A program made the position numbers and the translations under genes. A stretch of DNA of 64,000 bases, taken from Arboricoccus pini. GTDB lineage: Bacteria > Pseudomonadota > Alphaproteobacteria > Geminicoccales > Geminicoccaceae. How positions within the stretch are numbered: the stretch's first letter is position 1; the number at the start of each line of letters is the position of its first letter. The stretch lies in contig NZ_FYEH01000003.1 in NCBI RefSeq assembly GCF_900187945.1, positions 186,001 to 250,000 of the forward strand, in the 5' to 3' direction. Positions 28,584 to 37,125 of the stretch are shown in pieces. Under the pieces are notes generated by a model. The model worked only from the letters and a program-made list of their open reading frames with translations. It did no database searches and had not been told where the DNA came from.

Positions 28584-29546
28584 TCATGCCCGCGGCGCGG
28601 CCGCTCTCGCAAGACGATCCTTGAGCGCCGCGCCTAGGCCTTCGGATGGGAGCGGCATGACCGCGATGCGGCGCACGCCGCTTTCGTCCAAACGCCTGAG
28701 CATCGCATAAAGGTTGCTAGCCGCTTCTACCGTGTCACCGCTCGGGCTGAGATTGAGCGTGACCTGGCCGCCGACGGGCACCATAGGACCGAACGCAAGC
28801 AGAGCCTCTTCCGGCTCTACCGACGTGGCATTCAGGCGCAAGGCAGCTCTCGGGGCATAATGACTGGCCAGTTGCCCGGGCGAGCGTGGCCTCGGGTCGT
28901 CTGAACCCATCGCAAGCTCGCCCGCGACTGTCACAATCCTTTCGCGCGCCAAACCGCCCTCGCGCAGCACCCTAATTACGTTGCTCTGGGTAAGGTCGAG
29001 TACTGTACTCTCAATGCCGACCGGACATGGTCCGCCATCAAGAACGAGATCCACCTTTCCCGCTAGATCCGCCGCGACATGGGCGGCTATGGTCGGACTG
29101 ACCCGCCCCGACGGATTAGCGCTCGGCCCGGCGATCGGCCCTCCGACGGCCGCAAGAAGATCTCGAGCAACGGGGTGAGCGGGCACCCTGATTGCCACAG
29201 TTTCCAGTCCTGCGGTTGCCAGAGGAGACAGTCGACTGCCTGCCCGTAGCGACAACACGAGGGTGAGCGGTCCGGGCCAAAAAGCGGATGCCAACCGCCT
29301 AGCGCGACCATCGAAGACGGCCCATTGCTCTGCGTCCTCGACTTTTGCCAGATGAATGATGAGAGGATTATGGGCGGGCCGTCCCTTGGCGGCATAGGCG
29401 GCGGCTACGGCTCTGTCGCTCGTCGCAAGACACCCCAGTCCGTAGACAGTCTCGGTCGGAAAGGCGACTAAACCGCCCTCCTGCAAAATGCCGGCCGCCT
29501 CGTCAATCGCGGTTGCCGAGGGGAGTTGAATGATGGTCACGGGCAA
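28584..29546 (-). CDS. tsaC: Threonylcarbamoyl-AMP synthase, Sua5 type
   Basis: Makes threonylcarbamoyl-AMP for the t6A37 modification of ANN-decoding tRNAs. The YrdC domain (about 10-195) shows GGLVAFPTETVYGLG, KGRPAHNPL, WPGPLTLVL and GPSANPSG; the Sua5 C-terminal domain follows a linker with SPGQLASHYAP. The 320-residue form is therefore Sua5-like rather than short TsaC. Either the TTG at 29546 or the GTG at 29540 could be the start. It ends 4 bases from the DUF1127 stop, convergently. Confidence 0.93.
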   Translation of the reverse strand: MPVTIIQLPSATAIDEAAGILQEGGLVAFPTETVYGLGCLATSDRAVAAAYAAKGRPAHNPLIIHLAKVEDAEQWAVFDGRARRLASAFWPGPLTLVLSLRAGSRLSPLATAGLETVAIRVPAHPVARDLLAAVGGPIAGPSANPSGRVSPTIAAHVAADLAGKVDLVLDGGPCPVGIESTVLDLTQSNVIRVLREGGLARERIVTVAGELAMGSDDPRPRSPGQLASHYAPRAALRLNATSVEPEEALLAFGPMVPVGGQVTLNLSPSGDTVEAASNLYAMLRRLDESGVRRIAVMPLPSEGLGAALKDRLARAAAPRA

Positions 29547-29623
29547 CGGGCCTTGGCTAGCTCAGGGGTGCGGCATCGTGCGAGCACGCAAGGTCGGTCG
29601 CTCAAGCTCCGGCATGGCATGGA

Positions 29624-30904
29624 TTACCTGCGCTGACGAAGCGCCTTGGCGCCAATATCACGACGGTAAAACCCGTCCGGCCAATCGACAAGCGCCACGG
29701 CTCGATAGGCGCGATCATGCGCCTCCTGAAGATCTCGCCCACGAGCCGTAACATCGAGAACGCGACCACCATTCGCGCGCCACATACCATCCTGTATTTC
29801 GGTCGCCGCGTGGTAGATGAACACACCTTCGGCGGAGGAAGCCATATCGAGGCCGTCAATGACTGTCCCGCGGCTGAAGCTTCCGGGATAGCCTCGTGCT
29901 GCAAGCACGACCGTCATTGCGTGATCGTCGCTCCATCGTGGAGTCACCTCGTGCAGGCGACCATCACATGCCGCAAGGAGTATGGCGGCCAAATCGCTCT
30001 CCAAGCGCGGCAATACGACCTGGCATTCAGGATCGCCAAAGCGCACATTGTACTCGATCAATTGGGGACCATCGCTTGTGAGCATAAGGCCGGCGTAGAG
30101 GAAGCCACGAAATGGAGCTCCTTCAGCCGCCATCCCTTTCAAGGTCGGCTCCACGATCTTGCGCATCACTTGCTCGCTCAGCGCATCGTCCATGTTGGCA
30201 GCCGGCGAAAAAGCGCCCATGCCGCCTGTATTCGGTCCCTCGTCGCGATCGAAGGCCCTCTTATGATCCTGGGCGGTGCCAAAAAGCAACGCGGTACCGC
30301 CATCACAAAGGGCAAAGAGGCTGGCTTCCTCGCCATGCATGAAAGCTTCGATGACGATTTCCTTTCCTGCCGCGCCAAAGGCGCCCGCAAAGGCGCTATC
30401 CACCGCCGCCAGCGCCTCGTCTCGAGTAGCCGCGATCACGACACCTTTTCCAGCCGCCAAGCCGTCGGCCTTGATCACCACGGGCAATGCATGGTCAGCC
30501 AGATAGGCACGGGCTTCATCAGCCTCTCCGAAACTGAAAGTGCGGAACGCGGCTGTAGGGATAGCGTGGCGGATGCAAAAGGCCTTGGTGAAAGCTTTGG
30601 AACCCTCGAGGCGTGCCGCCGCTGCGGTTGGGCCGAACGCCCTGATCCCGACAAGCTCGAGGGCGTCGACAAGGCCCGCCACGAGAGGCGCCTCTGGTCC
30701 AACCACCACGAAATCGACATTCTCAGCCTCGGCCAGAGCCACTTGGCCACTAATATCATCGGCTGATACGCGGGCTCGCCGGGCGATCTTGGCGATGCCG
30801 GCATTGCCCGGGGCGCAGATAACCTCGGAAACCAGGGGCGACTGGGCCAAGCACGCGCAAAGTGCATGTTCGCGCCCGCCCGAACCAACCACCAAAATCT
30901 TCAT
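29624..30904 (-). CDS. purD: Phosphoribosylamine-glycine ligase
   Basis: Second step of purine synthesis: joins glycine to phosphoribosylamine with ATP. The N-terminus MKILVVGSGGREHALC, the HAIPTAAF and ATP-grasp segments, and the signature RFGDPECQVVLPRL are present. The ATG at 30904 has GAGGAG at about 7-base spacing, so the 426-residue form is chosen over the longer frame. Purine enzymes are not clustered with it here. Confidence 0.97.
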   Translation of the reverse strand: MKILVVGSGGREHALCACLAQSPLVSEVICAPGNAGIAKIARRARVSADDISGQVALAEAENVDFVVVGPEAPLVAGLVDALELVGIRAFGPTAAAARLEGSKAFTKAFCIRHAIPTAAFRTFSFGEADEARAYLADHALPVVIKADGLAAGKGVVIAATRDEALAAVDSAFAGAFGAAGKEIVIEAFMHGEEASLFALCDGGTALLFGTAQDHKRAFDRDEGPNTGGMGAFSPAANMDDALSEQVMRKIVEPTLKGMAAEGAPFRGFLYAGLMLTSDGPQLIEYNVRFGDPECQVVLPRLESDLAAILLAACDGRLHEVTPRWSDDHAMTVVLAARGYPGSFSRGTVIDGLDMASSAEGVFIYHAATEIQDGMWRANGGRVLDVTARGRDLQEAHDRAYRAVALVDWPDGFYRRDIGAKALRQRR

Positions 30905-31038
30905 GACAATCTCCTCGATCGACGCCAATCGATCACGTCTAGGTCTTCTTCAGAAGGCGGCAATGCACCGATCGATGTCTGCCGCGCAAGTCCACCGCTT
31001 GCGGCAACCCCCTAACCTCGTCATTTAGAAGACCGAGG

Positions 31039-31050
31039 GCAAAGCTTTGC
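31039..31050. promoter_or_regulatory. 12-base palindrome ahead of argC
   Basis: GCAAAGCTTTGC is a perfect palindrome ending 15 bases before the argC start codon. It could be an operator or simply chance; no factor is assigned. Confidence 0.25.
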
Positions 31051-31065
31051 GAAAGATTCTGCCAT

Positions 31066-32112
31066 ATGTTGCTTGAGAGGGCGCGCATCGCGATTTTCGG
31101 AGCCAGCGGCTACACCGGCGCGGAACTACTCCGTCTGCTGGCCGATCACCCACGTGCCGAGATCCGAGCCCTCACAGCGGAGCGCCAAGCGGGCAAGTCG
31201 ATCGGCGAGGTCTTTCCACACTTGGCAACCTATGCCTTGCCGGATCTGGTCAAGATCGCGGACGTTGATCTATCCGCTATTGATGTCGTCTTTTGCTGCC
31301 TGCCCCACGCGACGACTCAGGAGATCATCAAGGACCTGCCGAGAGGTCCGAAAGTCGTCGATCTTTCCGCCGACTTTAGATTGCGTGATCCGGCACTATA
31401 CGAGCGCTATTATGGCCATGCGCATCATGCGCTCGAAGCCCAGGCAGACGCAGTCTACGGCCTAAGCGAACATTATCGTCAAGCGATCGAGCAGACTTGG
31501 CTGGTGGCCAATCCAGGCTGCTACACGACGGCATCCGAACTGCCGTTGATCCCCCTGCTCAAATCCAACGCAATCAACCCCGATGCGATCATCATCGATG
31601 CGAAATCCGGGGTCAGCGGCGCCGGTCGCGATGCAAAGGTTGGAAGTCTCTTCACAGAAGTCAGCGAAGGCATCCATCCCTATGGCGTTGCAACCCACAG
31701 GCACGGTCCCGAGATCGAGCAGTGCCTAACCGATTTTGCTGGACGATCGATCGAGGTCATTTTCACACCGCACCTTGTGCCGATGAGCCGTGGTATTCTC
31801 GCAACGATCTATGTCCGCAACGCGCCGAATTTTGATGCGGAAGCCATACATGCTCGTCTGGCCGAGGCGTATGCCGACGAAGCTTTCGTCAACGTCATGC
31901 CATTCAAGTCGCTGCCGGCGACCCGTCATGTCCGAGGCAGCAATCTTTGCCTCATCGGCGTTCACCCGAGCCGGGTGGCGGGCCAGACGATCATCGTCTC
32001 GGCGATTGACAATCTGGTGAAGGGTGCGGCGGGCCAGGCCATTCAAAACATGAATATCCAAAACGGTTTTGCGGAACATCTGGGCCTGACGCAGCAGCCG
32101 CTATTCCCGTGA
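31066..32112 (+). CDS. argC: N-acetyl-gamma-glutamyl-phosphate reductase
   Basis: Third step of arginine synthesis, NADPH-dependent. The dinucleotide motif FGASGYTGAELLRLL, the catalytic Cys in NPGCYTT near residue 155 and the conserved His region GVATHRHGPEIEQ are visible. The long (348-residue) form is typical. In many alphaproteobacteria argC follows rplM-rpsI, which is not the case here. Immediately after its stop begins the remnant of a threonine dehydratase gene in the same orientation. Confidence 0.97.
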   Translation: MLLERARIAIFGASGYTGAELLRLLADHPRAEIRALTAERQAGKSIGEVFPHLATYALPDLVKIADVDLSAIDVVFCCLPHATTQEIIKDLPRGPKVVDLSADFRLRDPALYERYYGHAHHALEAQADAVYGLSEHYRQAIEQTWLVANPGCYTTASELPLIPLLKSNAINPDAIIIDAKSGVSGAGRDAKVGSLFTEVSEGIHPYGVATHRHGPEIEQCLTDFAGRSIEVIFTPHLVPMSRGILATIYVRNAPNFDAEAIHARLAEAYADEAFVNVMPFKSLPATRHVRGSNLCLIGVHPSRVAGQTIIVSAIDNLVKGAAGQAIQNMNIQNGFAEHLGLTQQPLFP

Positions 32113-33198
32113 GCCCTTGCGCCGATCAAACGGGCAGCCGCCATAGAGGCGGCAAGGGCAAGGCTTAAGGGTCACATCGTCCAGACTACCCGTCAATCGC
32201 TCGGTCACCCTCTCTCCACCAGTACAGGGGACCAGACTCGGCGCAGACCGTAAAACCTGCAATACACCGCCTCCTTTAAGGAACGGCGTACTCCAAAATC
32301 GGCTGGCATTGCTCGATGCGGGCAAGCGGCGTCGTGGCGATATCGACCGCCAATCGTGCGCAAAGAGTAGGGCGCCATTGCCGACCGCTACAGGTGTCGG
32401 CGACCGTCATCATGCCAAGGCCAACGCCATTAACGAAAATCGGGAATACCAATCGCCTCGGTACGACAGTTCTCCTGGTTCAGCGCCGACGCCGATATCG
32501 TCGCGGGCCTAGGTGCGGGCGCGCTCGAAATGCGGACAACGATGCCCTCGACGCCATTCTCGTTCCAGTAGGCGGCGGCTTGTTGGCCGGCATGCCCGTG
32601 GCTCTCAAGGCCCGCCGACCTGATATTCAAACATTGGAATCGAGGCTGATCTTTATCCCTCGGTCCGGCACCTGCTTGACGCCACCCCTCCTTGCGCCGG
32701 CGCGCCCTACGATCGCCAAGGGGACCGCGGTCAAAACCCTGGGCACGTTGACAATGAAAAGATCATTCGCGATCTGGTCAATGACATCATCACGGTGCTG
32801 GAGGCGGACATCGAGGCGGCGGTCCTGCAATTCTCGAGATCGAGAAGACAGTCGTCGAAGCGCAGCTGGCCTCACGGCGGTCACCGCCGACCCGGGATGT
32901 TTTAAAGGTCGCCGGCCTGGACTCGTCGTGTCCGGCGGCAATATCGACAGCAGACTTCTCTCCATCTTGATTCTGCGAGGCGTGGGACGCAGCAAAAGGC
33001 TGACGCGGCTGCGCATCGTCGCGCCCGGCACCGTGGCGCGGATCTGTGACGCCGTCCCCGAACTCGCGCTAACATCGTCGAGATGTGCCATCAACGCGCT
33101 TTCGTGCAGCGCAGCTCCAAGGTGGCGGAAGTCGAGATGAGACCGTCGAGAACCGCAATGCGCGGCACGCAGAAGAAGTTATCCAAGCCTCGCCCTAA
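32112..33198 (+). pseudogene. ilvA: Decayed threonine dehydratase (IlvA/TdcB-like, with ACT domain)
   Basis: Translation in the three forward frames gives, in the right order, nearly all the blocks of a PLP-dependent threonine ammonia-lyase: RAAAIEAARARLKGHIVQTT (32134 on), NLQYTASFKER with the PLP lysine (near 32250), RASGVVAISTANRAQ and TVIMPRPTPLTKI, ADIVAG then ALEM, DNDALDAILVPVGGGLLAGMP, EADLYPSVRH, IIRDLVNDIITV, LEIEKTVVEA, TADPGCFKGRRPGLVVSGGNID, and the ACT-like ANIVEMCHQRAF and VENRNARHAEEVI. The frame changes several times along the way, and the PLP glycine loop is shortened. A 274-codon open frame (32316-33140) passes in and out of alignment and is not a functional protein. Confidence 0.88.
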
Positions 33199-33331
33199 CC
33201 GGATTCGAGTTACGTTCGCTAAATTGACGGGACCAATGATCAAGGTATTTATTCCTTGAAATGGCAGAATTATAGGCCTATAAGGGGCGATGAGCTTCGT
33301 GGGAGGCTCTGGGTTCGCCTCGAGGTCGATT

Positions 33332-33976
33332 GTGAATCTTCTTCTCATTCACGAGGGTGCGGGCGAAGCTCTGGCTCTCGAACAGGCGTTTTCATATCGA
33401 GCTGATATTCGCACCGCTGCGACGATCCAGGCTGCGTTGTCACTTATCGAGAACGAACATTGGCATCCCGATCTCGTGGTCGCGGACACTGCCGTCCGGG
33501 ATCTGGGCGATTCCCTCCTTGTGGTGCGATTTCGCCAACTCTTGGACGCCACGCCGCTCATTATCGGCGTGAACGGTTCGCTGCCATTGGTTGAAGCCCG
33601 CCTTTGGTCCGGCAATGGGGTGCATGCGAAACGGAACTCAACAGGTTCGCCGCGCATCTCACTGGAGACAATCTTCGAAGAACAGCAGGCGTTGGCCCAG
33701 TCGATTTCGAACCAGCGGATGCACCTTGGGGCGGAAATCGAGCGCGCCGCCGCGAGGGCGGCGGACGCGGCCGTTACGCGGGGTATAGAACAACTTGTGA
33801 CGCGCCTGGGCGTTGAAGACGCCGAGGGACTTCGCTTGGCAATCCGTTTCGCCCGGGCATGGGAAGCTGCAAAAGGCAAATTCTTCTCGGCCCTGACAAC
33901 CGGCATCGCCTCCGCATTTCTCCTCGCTCTGGGTGCCGGGATTATCTCGATGCTTCGGCATACCGAGACGAAGTAA
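33332..33976 (+). CDS. Degenerate receiver-like protein with C-terminal membrane anchor
   Basis: A 214-residue protein, not recognised as a named family. Residues 1 to about 110 read like a response-regulator fold (NLLLIHEG at strand 1, HPDLVVADTAVRD at strand 3 with an Asp where phosphorylation occurs, then IIGVNG), but the acidic pair after strand 1 is absent. Residues 125-160 are alanine- and glutamate-rich and probably helical; a single membrane helix (about 190-208) ends the protein. The GTG at 33332 has GAGG at 6-base spacing, better than the ATG at 33290. Confidence 0.55.
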   Translation: MNLLLIHEGAGEALALEQAFSYRADIRTAATIQAALSLIENEHWHPDLVVADTAVRDLGDSLLVVRFRQLLDATPLIIGVNGSLPLVEARLWSGNGVHAKRNSTGSPRISLETIFEEQQALAQSISNQRMHLGAEIERAAARAADAAVTRGIEQLVTRLGVEDAEGLRLAIRFARAWEAAKGKFFSALTTGIASAFLLALGAGIISMLRHTETK

Positions 33977-34011
33977 TTCAGACCAGGACAAGCCCGGCAT
34001 GGGAATGTCGG

Positions 34012-34653
34012 TTAGCGGGCGAATGCCTCTTTCAAGAAGGAAAGGCCAGCCTCGCTCGCCGGGTCATTGATCATGTGCCCCAGTCCTGGAAGGGAAAGGG
34101 TCTTCGGTTCTACGCCCAGCATGCGCAGGCTTTCTATGGCATGCTCGTGCGCCGAAAACGGAATGATTTCATCGTCCTCTCCTTGGACGAGTAAAATAGG
34201 TGTGTTCGGCATGGGTCGCCGCACGGGACCGGCCAGCAACGCCCCGGAATAGCCGACGATAGCAGCGAGTGGTCGGTCCCATGCAAGGCCGACCTGCATC
34301 GCCATCATCATGCCTTGCGAGAACCCGACGATCGCAACATCGTCGGATGTCAGCCCCGCGCCATCCATCCCCGCCCGGATGAATTCGGCGAGTTGCACCG
34401 CCGCCACATCTGCAGCGGCCGCCATGACTGCCGTGCGACGATCCATCAGGCTGAACCATTGCCGGCCAAACGGAGACATATCGCAGGGATCCGGCGCATC
34501 GGGCGCCAGAAACATCGAGTGAGGCAGCCCTTGTCGCCACTTATAGCCTAATTCGATCATATCGCGGCCATCGGCTCCCAGCCCGTGGAGCAGAATGACG
34601 AGTTGTCGCGGGGGGCAGCCGCTGAGGGGCGGAAGTCTTTCGCTCGTCAACAA
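34012..34653 (-). CDS. Alpha/beta hydrolase, phospholipase/carboxylesterase family
   Basis: A 213-residue cytosolic esterase of the YpfH/Est group. The oxyanion segment LLHGLGADGRDM, the nucleophile GFSQGMMM (Ser near 113), the Asp in QGEDDEIIPF and the His in GLGHMIND form a complete triad. The start is TTG at 34653, strongly supported by AGGAGG 7 bases upstream. Natural substrate is unknown. Confidence 0.85.
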   Translation of the reverse strand: MLTSERLPPLSGCPPRQLVILLHGLGADGRDMIELGYKWRQGLPHSMFLAPDAPDPCDMSPFGRQWFSLMDRRTAVMAAAADVAAVQLAEFIRAGMDGAGLTSDDVAIVGFSQGMMMAMQVGLAWDRPLAAIVGYSGALLAGPVRRPMPNTPILLVQGEDDEIIPFSAHEHAIESLRMLGVEPKTLSLPGLGHMINDPASEAGLSFLKEAFAR

Positions 34654-34800
34654 GGCTTGGCCTCCTGCTGCGGTTGAAGAATCTCAGCTCTGTGTGCCTG
34701 CAACGGACTTGCACCTATGAAGGGCAGCGATCATGATCCTGCTTGTGCGATCACCCACTCGACTGCGTCGCACGGCCTCCGAATGGTTCTCGAGGAAAGC

Positions 34801-35712
34801 GTGCTCAAAGGCCAGGACTTCATCCCGCTGATCGAAGGCGGCCAGCAGCCCTTTGTAACCCGCTTTGCGCCGAGCCCGACAGGGCTCTTGCATATCGGCC
34901 ATGCCTACGCCGCTCTCTTCGCCTTCGAGACGGCGCGGCTGTCGCATGGCCGCTTTCACGTTCGTATCGAAGATATCGATCAGCAGCGTTGCCGCGAGGA
35001 GTTCGATCGAGCAACGCTGGAAGATATCCTCTGGCTAGGTCTGAAGTGGGATGGCGAAGTCGTTAGGCAGTCGAAGCGTCTGAACGTTTACTGCGCCGCT
35101 CTGGAGGCACTCAAGCAGGAGGACGTTCTCTACCCATGTTTTTGCTCAAGGCGGCAGATTCGTGTCGAGATCGAAGACGCAGCTCGCGCACCGCACGGTC
35201 CCAGCGGGGAGCCCGTCTACCCTGGTACATGTCGCAATCTTGATCGCGAGGAGGCGCTCTACCGGATCGCCCGTGGAGAGCCCTATTGTTGGCGACTAGA
35301 TGTCGCCAAGGCGGTACGAAGAACCGGGCCCTTGCACTGGCTCGATATGCGGGCTCAGTGGATCGAAGCGACACCGGAACTTCTGGGAGACGTAGTGCTC
35401 AGCCGCAAGGACATCCCGACCAGCTACCATCTCGCGGTCGTCGTTGACGACGCTATGCAGGGCGTCAACCTGGTGACACGAGGCGAGGACCTCTTCCACG
35501 CGACCCACGTCCACCGACTGCTGCAAGCACTGCTCGGCCTTACGCCACCCGCTTACTACCATCACAATCTAGTGGCAGATAGCACCGGCCAACGCTTGGC
35601 CAAGCGCAACCGGGCGGTGACACTCAGGCATCTCCGCGACAGCCATCGCACACCGGATGACATCTGGCGCATGATCGGTCTTCAGGGACCGATGCAGGCC
35701 CTTTCCGCCTGA
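34801..35712 (+). CDS. gluQ: Glutamyl-Q tRNA(Asp) synthetase
   Basis: Truncated class I synthetase homologue that attaches glutamate to queuosine at position 34 of tRNA-Asp. It has the HIGH-type FAPSPTGLLHIGHAYAAL, the zinc site C-x-C then Y-x3-C (CFC ... YPGTC), LVADSTGQRLAKRN in place of KMSKS, and no anticodon-binding domain, as the family requires. The frame opens at 34717; the GTG at 34801 follows GAGGAAAGC and gives a usual N-terminus, but the start is uncertain. Confidence 0.9.
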   Translation: MLKGQDFIPLIEGGQQPFVTRFAPSPTGLLHIGHAYAALFAFETARLSHGRFHVRIEDIDQQRCREEFDRATLEDILWLGLKWDGEVVRQSKRLNVYCAALEALKQEDVLYPCFCSRRQIRVEIEDAARAPHGPSGEPVYPGTCRNLDREEALYRIARGEPYCWRLDVAKAVRRTGPLHWLDMRAQWIEATPELLGDVVLSRKDIPTSYHLAVVVDDAMQGVNLVTRGEDLFHATHVHRLLQALLGLTPPAYYHHNLVADSTGQRLAKRNRAVTLRHLRDSHRTPDDIWRMIGLQGPMQALSA

Positions 35713-36253
35713 TCTCCGCGATAGACCCGTTCATTATGTGCGCAAGCCTAGCTTTGGCCGGACGTTGACCGTGATAATAAGCGGTGGGCGAAGATGGCTT
35801 CGGTAAGAGTGCTTGCTCGATAGATTGTCGACATCCCGCCACGCCATTTGAAGTGCCGCGGTCATTCTCGGTCAGCGCATCAGCGGTGCCGTTGGCATGC
35901 CGAACGACGCTTCCCTTGCATCAATCGATACATCATCGCTTTGAGAAAGCCTCACCCTCCAAGCGTTCCGTTGAGCGCACGGAAGCAAGTCGCCCCAGAC
36001 GCTAGCTGGTCCTGTCGCTTCATCGTCTGTCCTATGGCCACGCTCGCTACCGCGCGAACAACGCACCCCTAAGTGGCTCGATATCGCCGGGCTTTCAAAG
36101 CCCCGAGTAGACCGATCCCGGGATCATTCCAGGCTCGCCTCGCGATGACGAGGTTTAGACCTTCTAAAGTCACAGCTTGGCTTGGACGGACTTTGATGTT
36201 AGCCCGCTTCTTATTGTTTGCGATCCTCTGCCACATTACGGAAAATTAAGCTC
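35713..36253. other. Gene-free stretch between gluQ and uppP
   Basis: About 540 bases with no frame showing recognisable motifs and no RNA gene seen. A short GC-rich inverted repeat (GGGCT-TTCAA-AGCCC near 36091-36105) lacks a T tract. It should contain the uppP promoter near its right end, which is AT-richer. Confidence 0.5.
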
Positions 36254-37081
36254 ATGGATGTTACTCTCGTACTCAAGGCAGTCGTCTTGGGCATCATTGA
36301 AGGTGCGACTGAATTCCTTCCCGTGTCTTCTACGGGCCATTTAATCCTTGCATCATACTTTCTCGATTTTCAGGGGCAGGTTGCAACCGTCTTTAAGATC
36401 GTCATCCAATTGGGCTCCATTCTCGCGATATGCGTCCTCTATTTCGGTAAACTATGGCGAATGCTGATTGACCTGCCGACCCGGCGGGAGGCTCAGATGT
36501 TCGTGCTCTCGATCATCGTGGCTTTCATTCCAGCAGCCGTGCTCGGCTTCGCGCTCGAGCATTTCATCACTTCGGTGCTGTTCTCGCCTTGGGTGGTCGC
36601 CGTGGCTCTCATCGTCGGCGGCATCCTGATCCTGCTCATTGAGCGCCGGACCTCGCCGCATCGCTATCCTTCCGTCGATCACATCCCTCTGGGGACGGCG
36701 CTGGCGATCGGCTTTTGCCAAACGATCGCAATGATTCCTGGTGTGTCGAGATCAGGTGCGACCATCCTCGGATCCGTGCTGCTCGGCGTGGAACGGCGGG
36801 CAGCGGCGGAATTCTCATTCTTCCTGGCTATCCCAACGATGCTGGGCGCTACTGTACTCGAGATGTACAAGAATAGAGCACTCTTCCAAGCCGACGATCT
36901 CATGATAATCGGCATCGGTTTTATCGTCGCCTTCATTGTCGCCTTGATCGTTGTGCGGGCCTTTGTTCGTTACTTGCAGAACCACACCTTCTCCATATTT
37001 GGCTGGTATCGAATCGCAGTGGGCATCGTCATGCTGATCGTGCTGTTCATCTACGGTACGAACGGCTTTGCGAACGCCTAA
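36254..37081 (+). CDS. uppP: Undecaprenyl-diphosphatase
   Basis: Recycles the C55 lipid carrier of peptidoglycan and polysaccharide synthesis by removing a phosphate; overexpression gives bacitracin resistance. The 275-residue polytopic membrane protein has the two signature loops EGATEFLPVSSTGHL (near 20) and PGVSRSGATIL (near 165). The ATG at 36254 is chosen over an earlier in-frame start that adds a non-conserved stretch. Confidence 0.96.
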   Translation: MDVTLVLKAVVLGIIEGATEFLPVSSTGHLILASYFLDFQGQVATVFKIVIQLGSILAICVLYFGKLWRMLIDLPTRREAQMFVLSIIVAFIPAAVLGFALEHFITSVLFSPWVVAVALIVGGILILLIERRTSPHRYPSVDHIPLGTALAIGFCQTIAMIPGVSRSGATILGSVLLGVERRAAAEFSFFLAIPTMLGATVLEMYKNRALFQADDLMIIGIGFIVAFIVALIVVRAFVRYLQNHTFSIFGWYRIAVGIVMLIVLFIYGTNGFANA

Positions 37082-37125
37082 AGCGTCTTCGACCTGCGGC
37101 CCAGCTTGGCAGAGCAGATTCGGCA

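Noticed and set aside
29717-30766. 349-codon frame antisense to purD
   Set aside because: Long only because of codon bias in purD on the other strand; no recognisable domain.
32316-33140. 274-codon open frame that looks like a gene
   Set aside because: Only parts of it align with threonine dehydratase and the remaining blocks lie in the other two frames, so it is a chance open frame across a pseudogene.
36091-36105. Short inverted repeat GGGCT/AGCCC as the gluQ terminator
   Set aside because: Only five pairs, no T tract, and nearly 400 bases past the gluQ stop.
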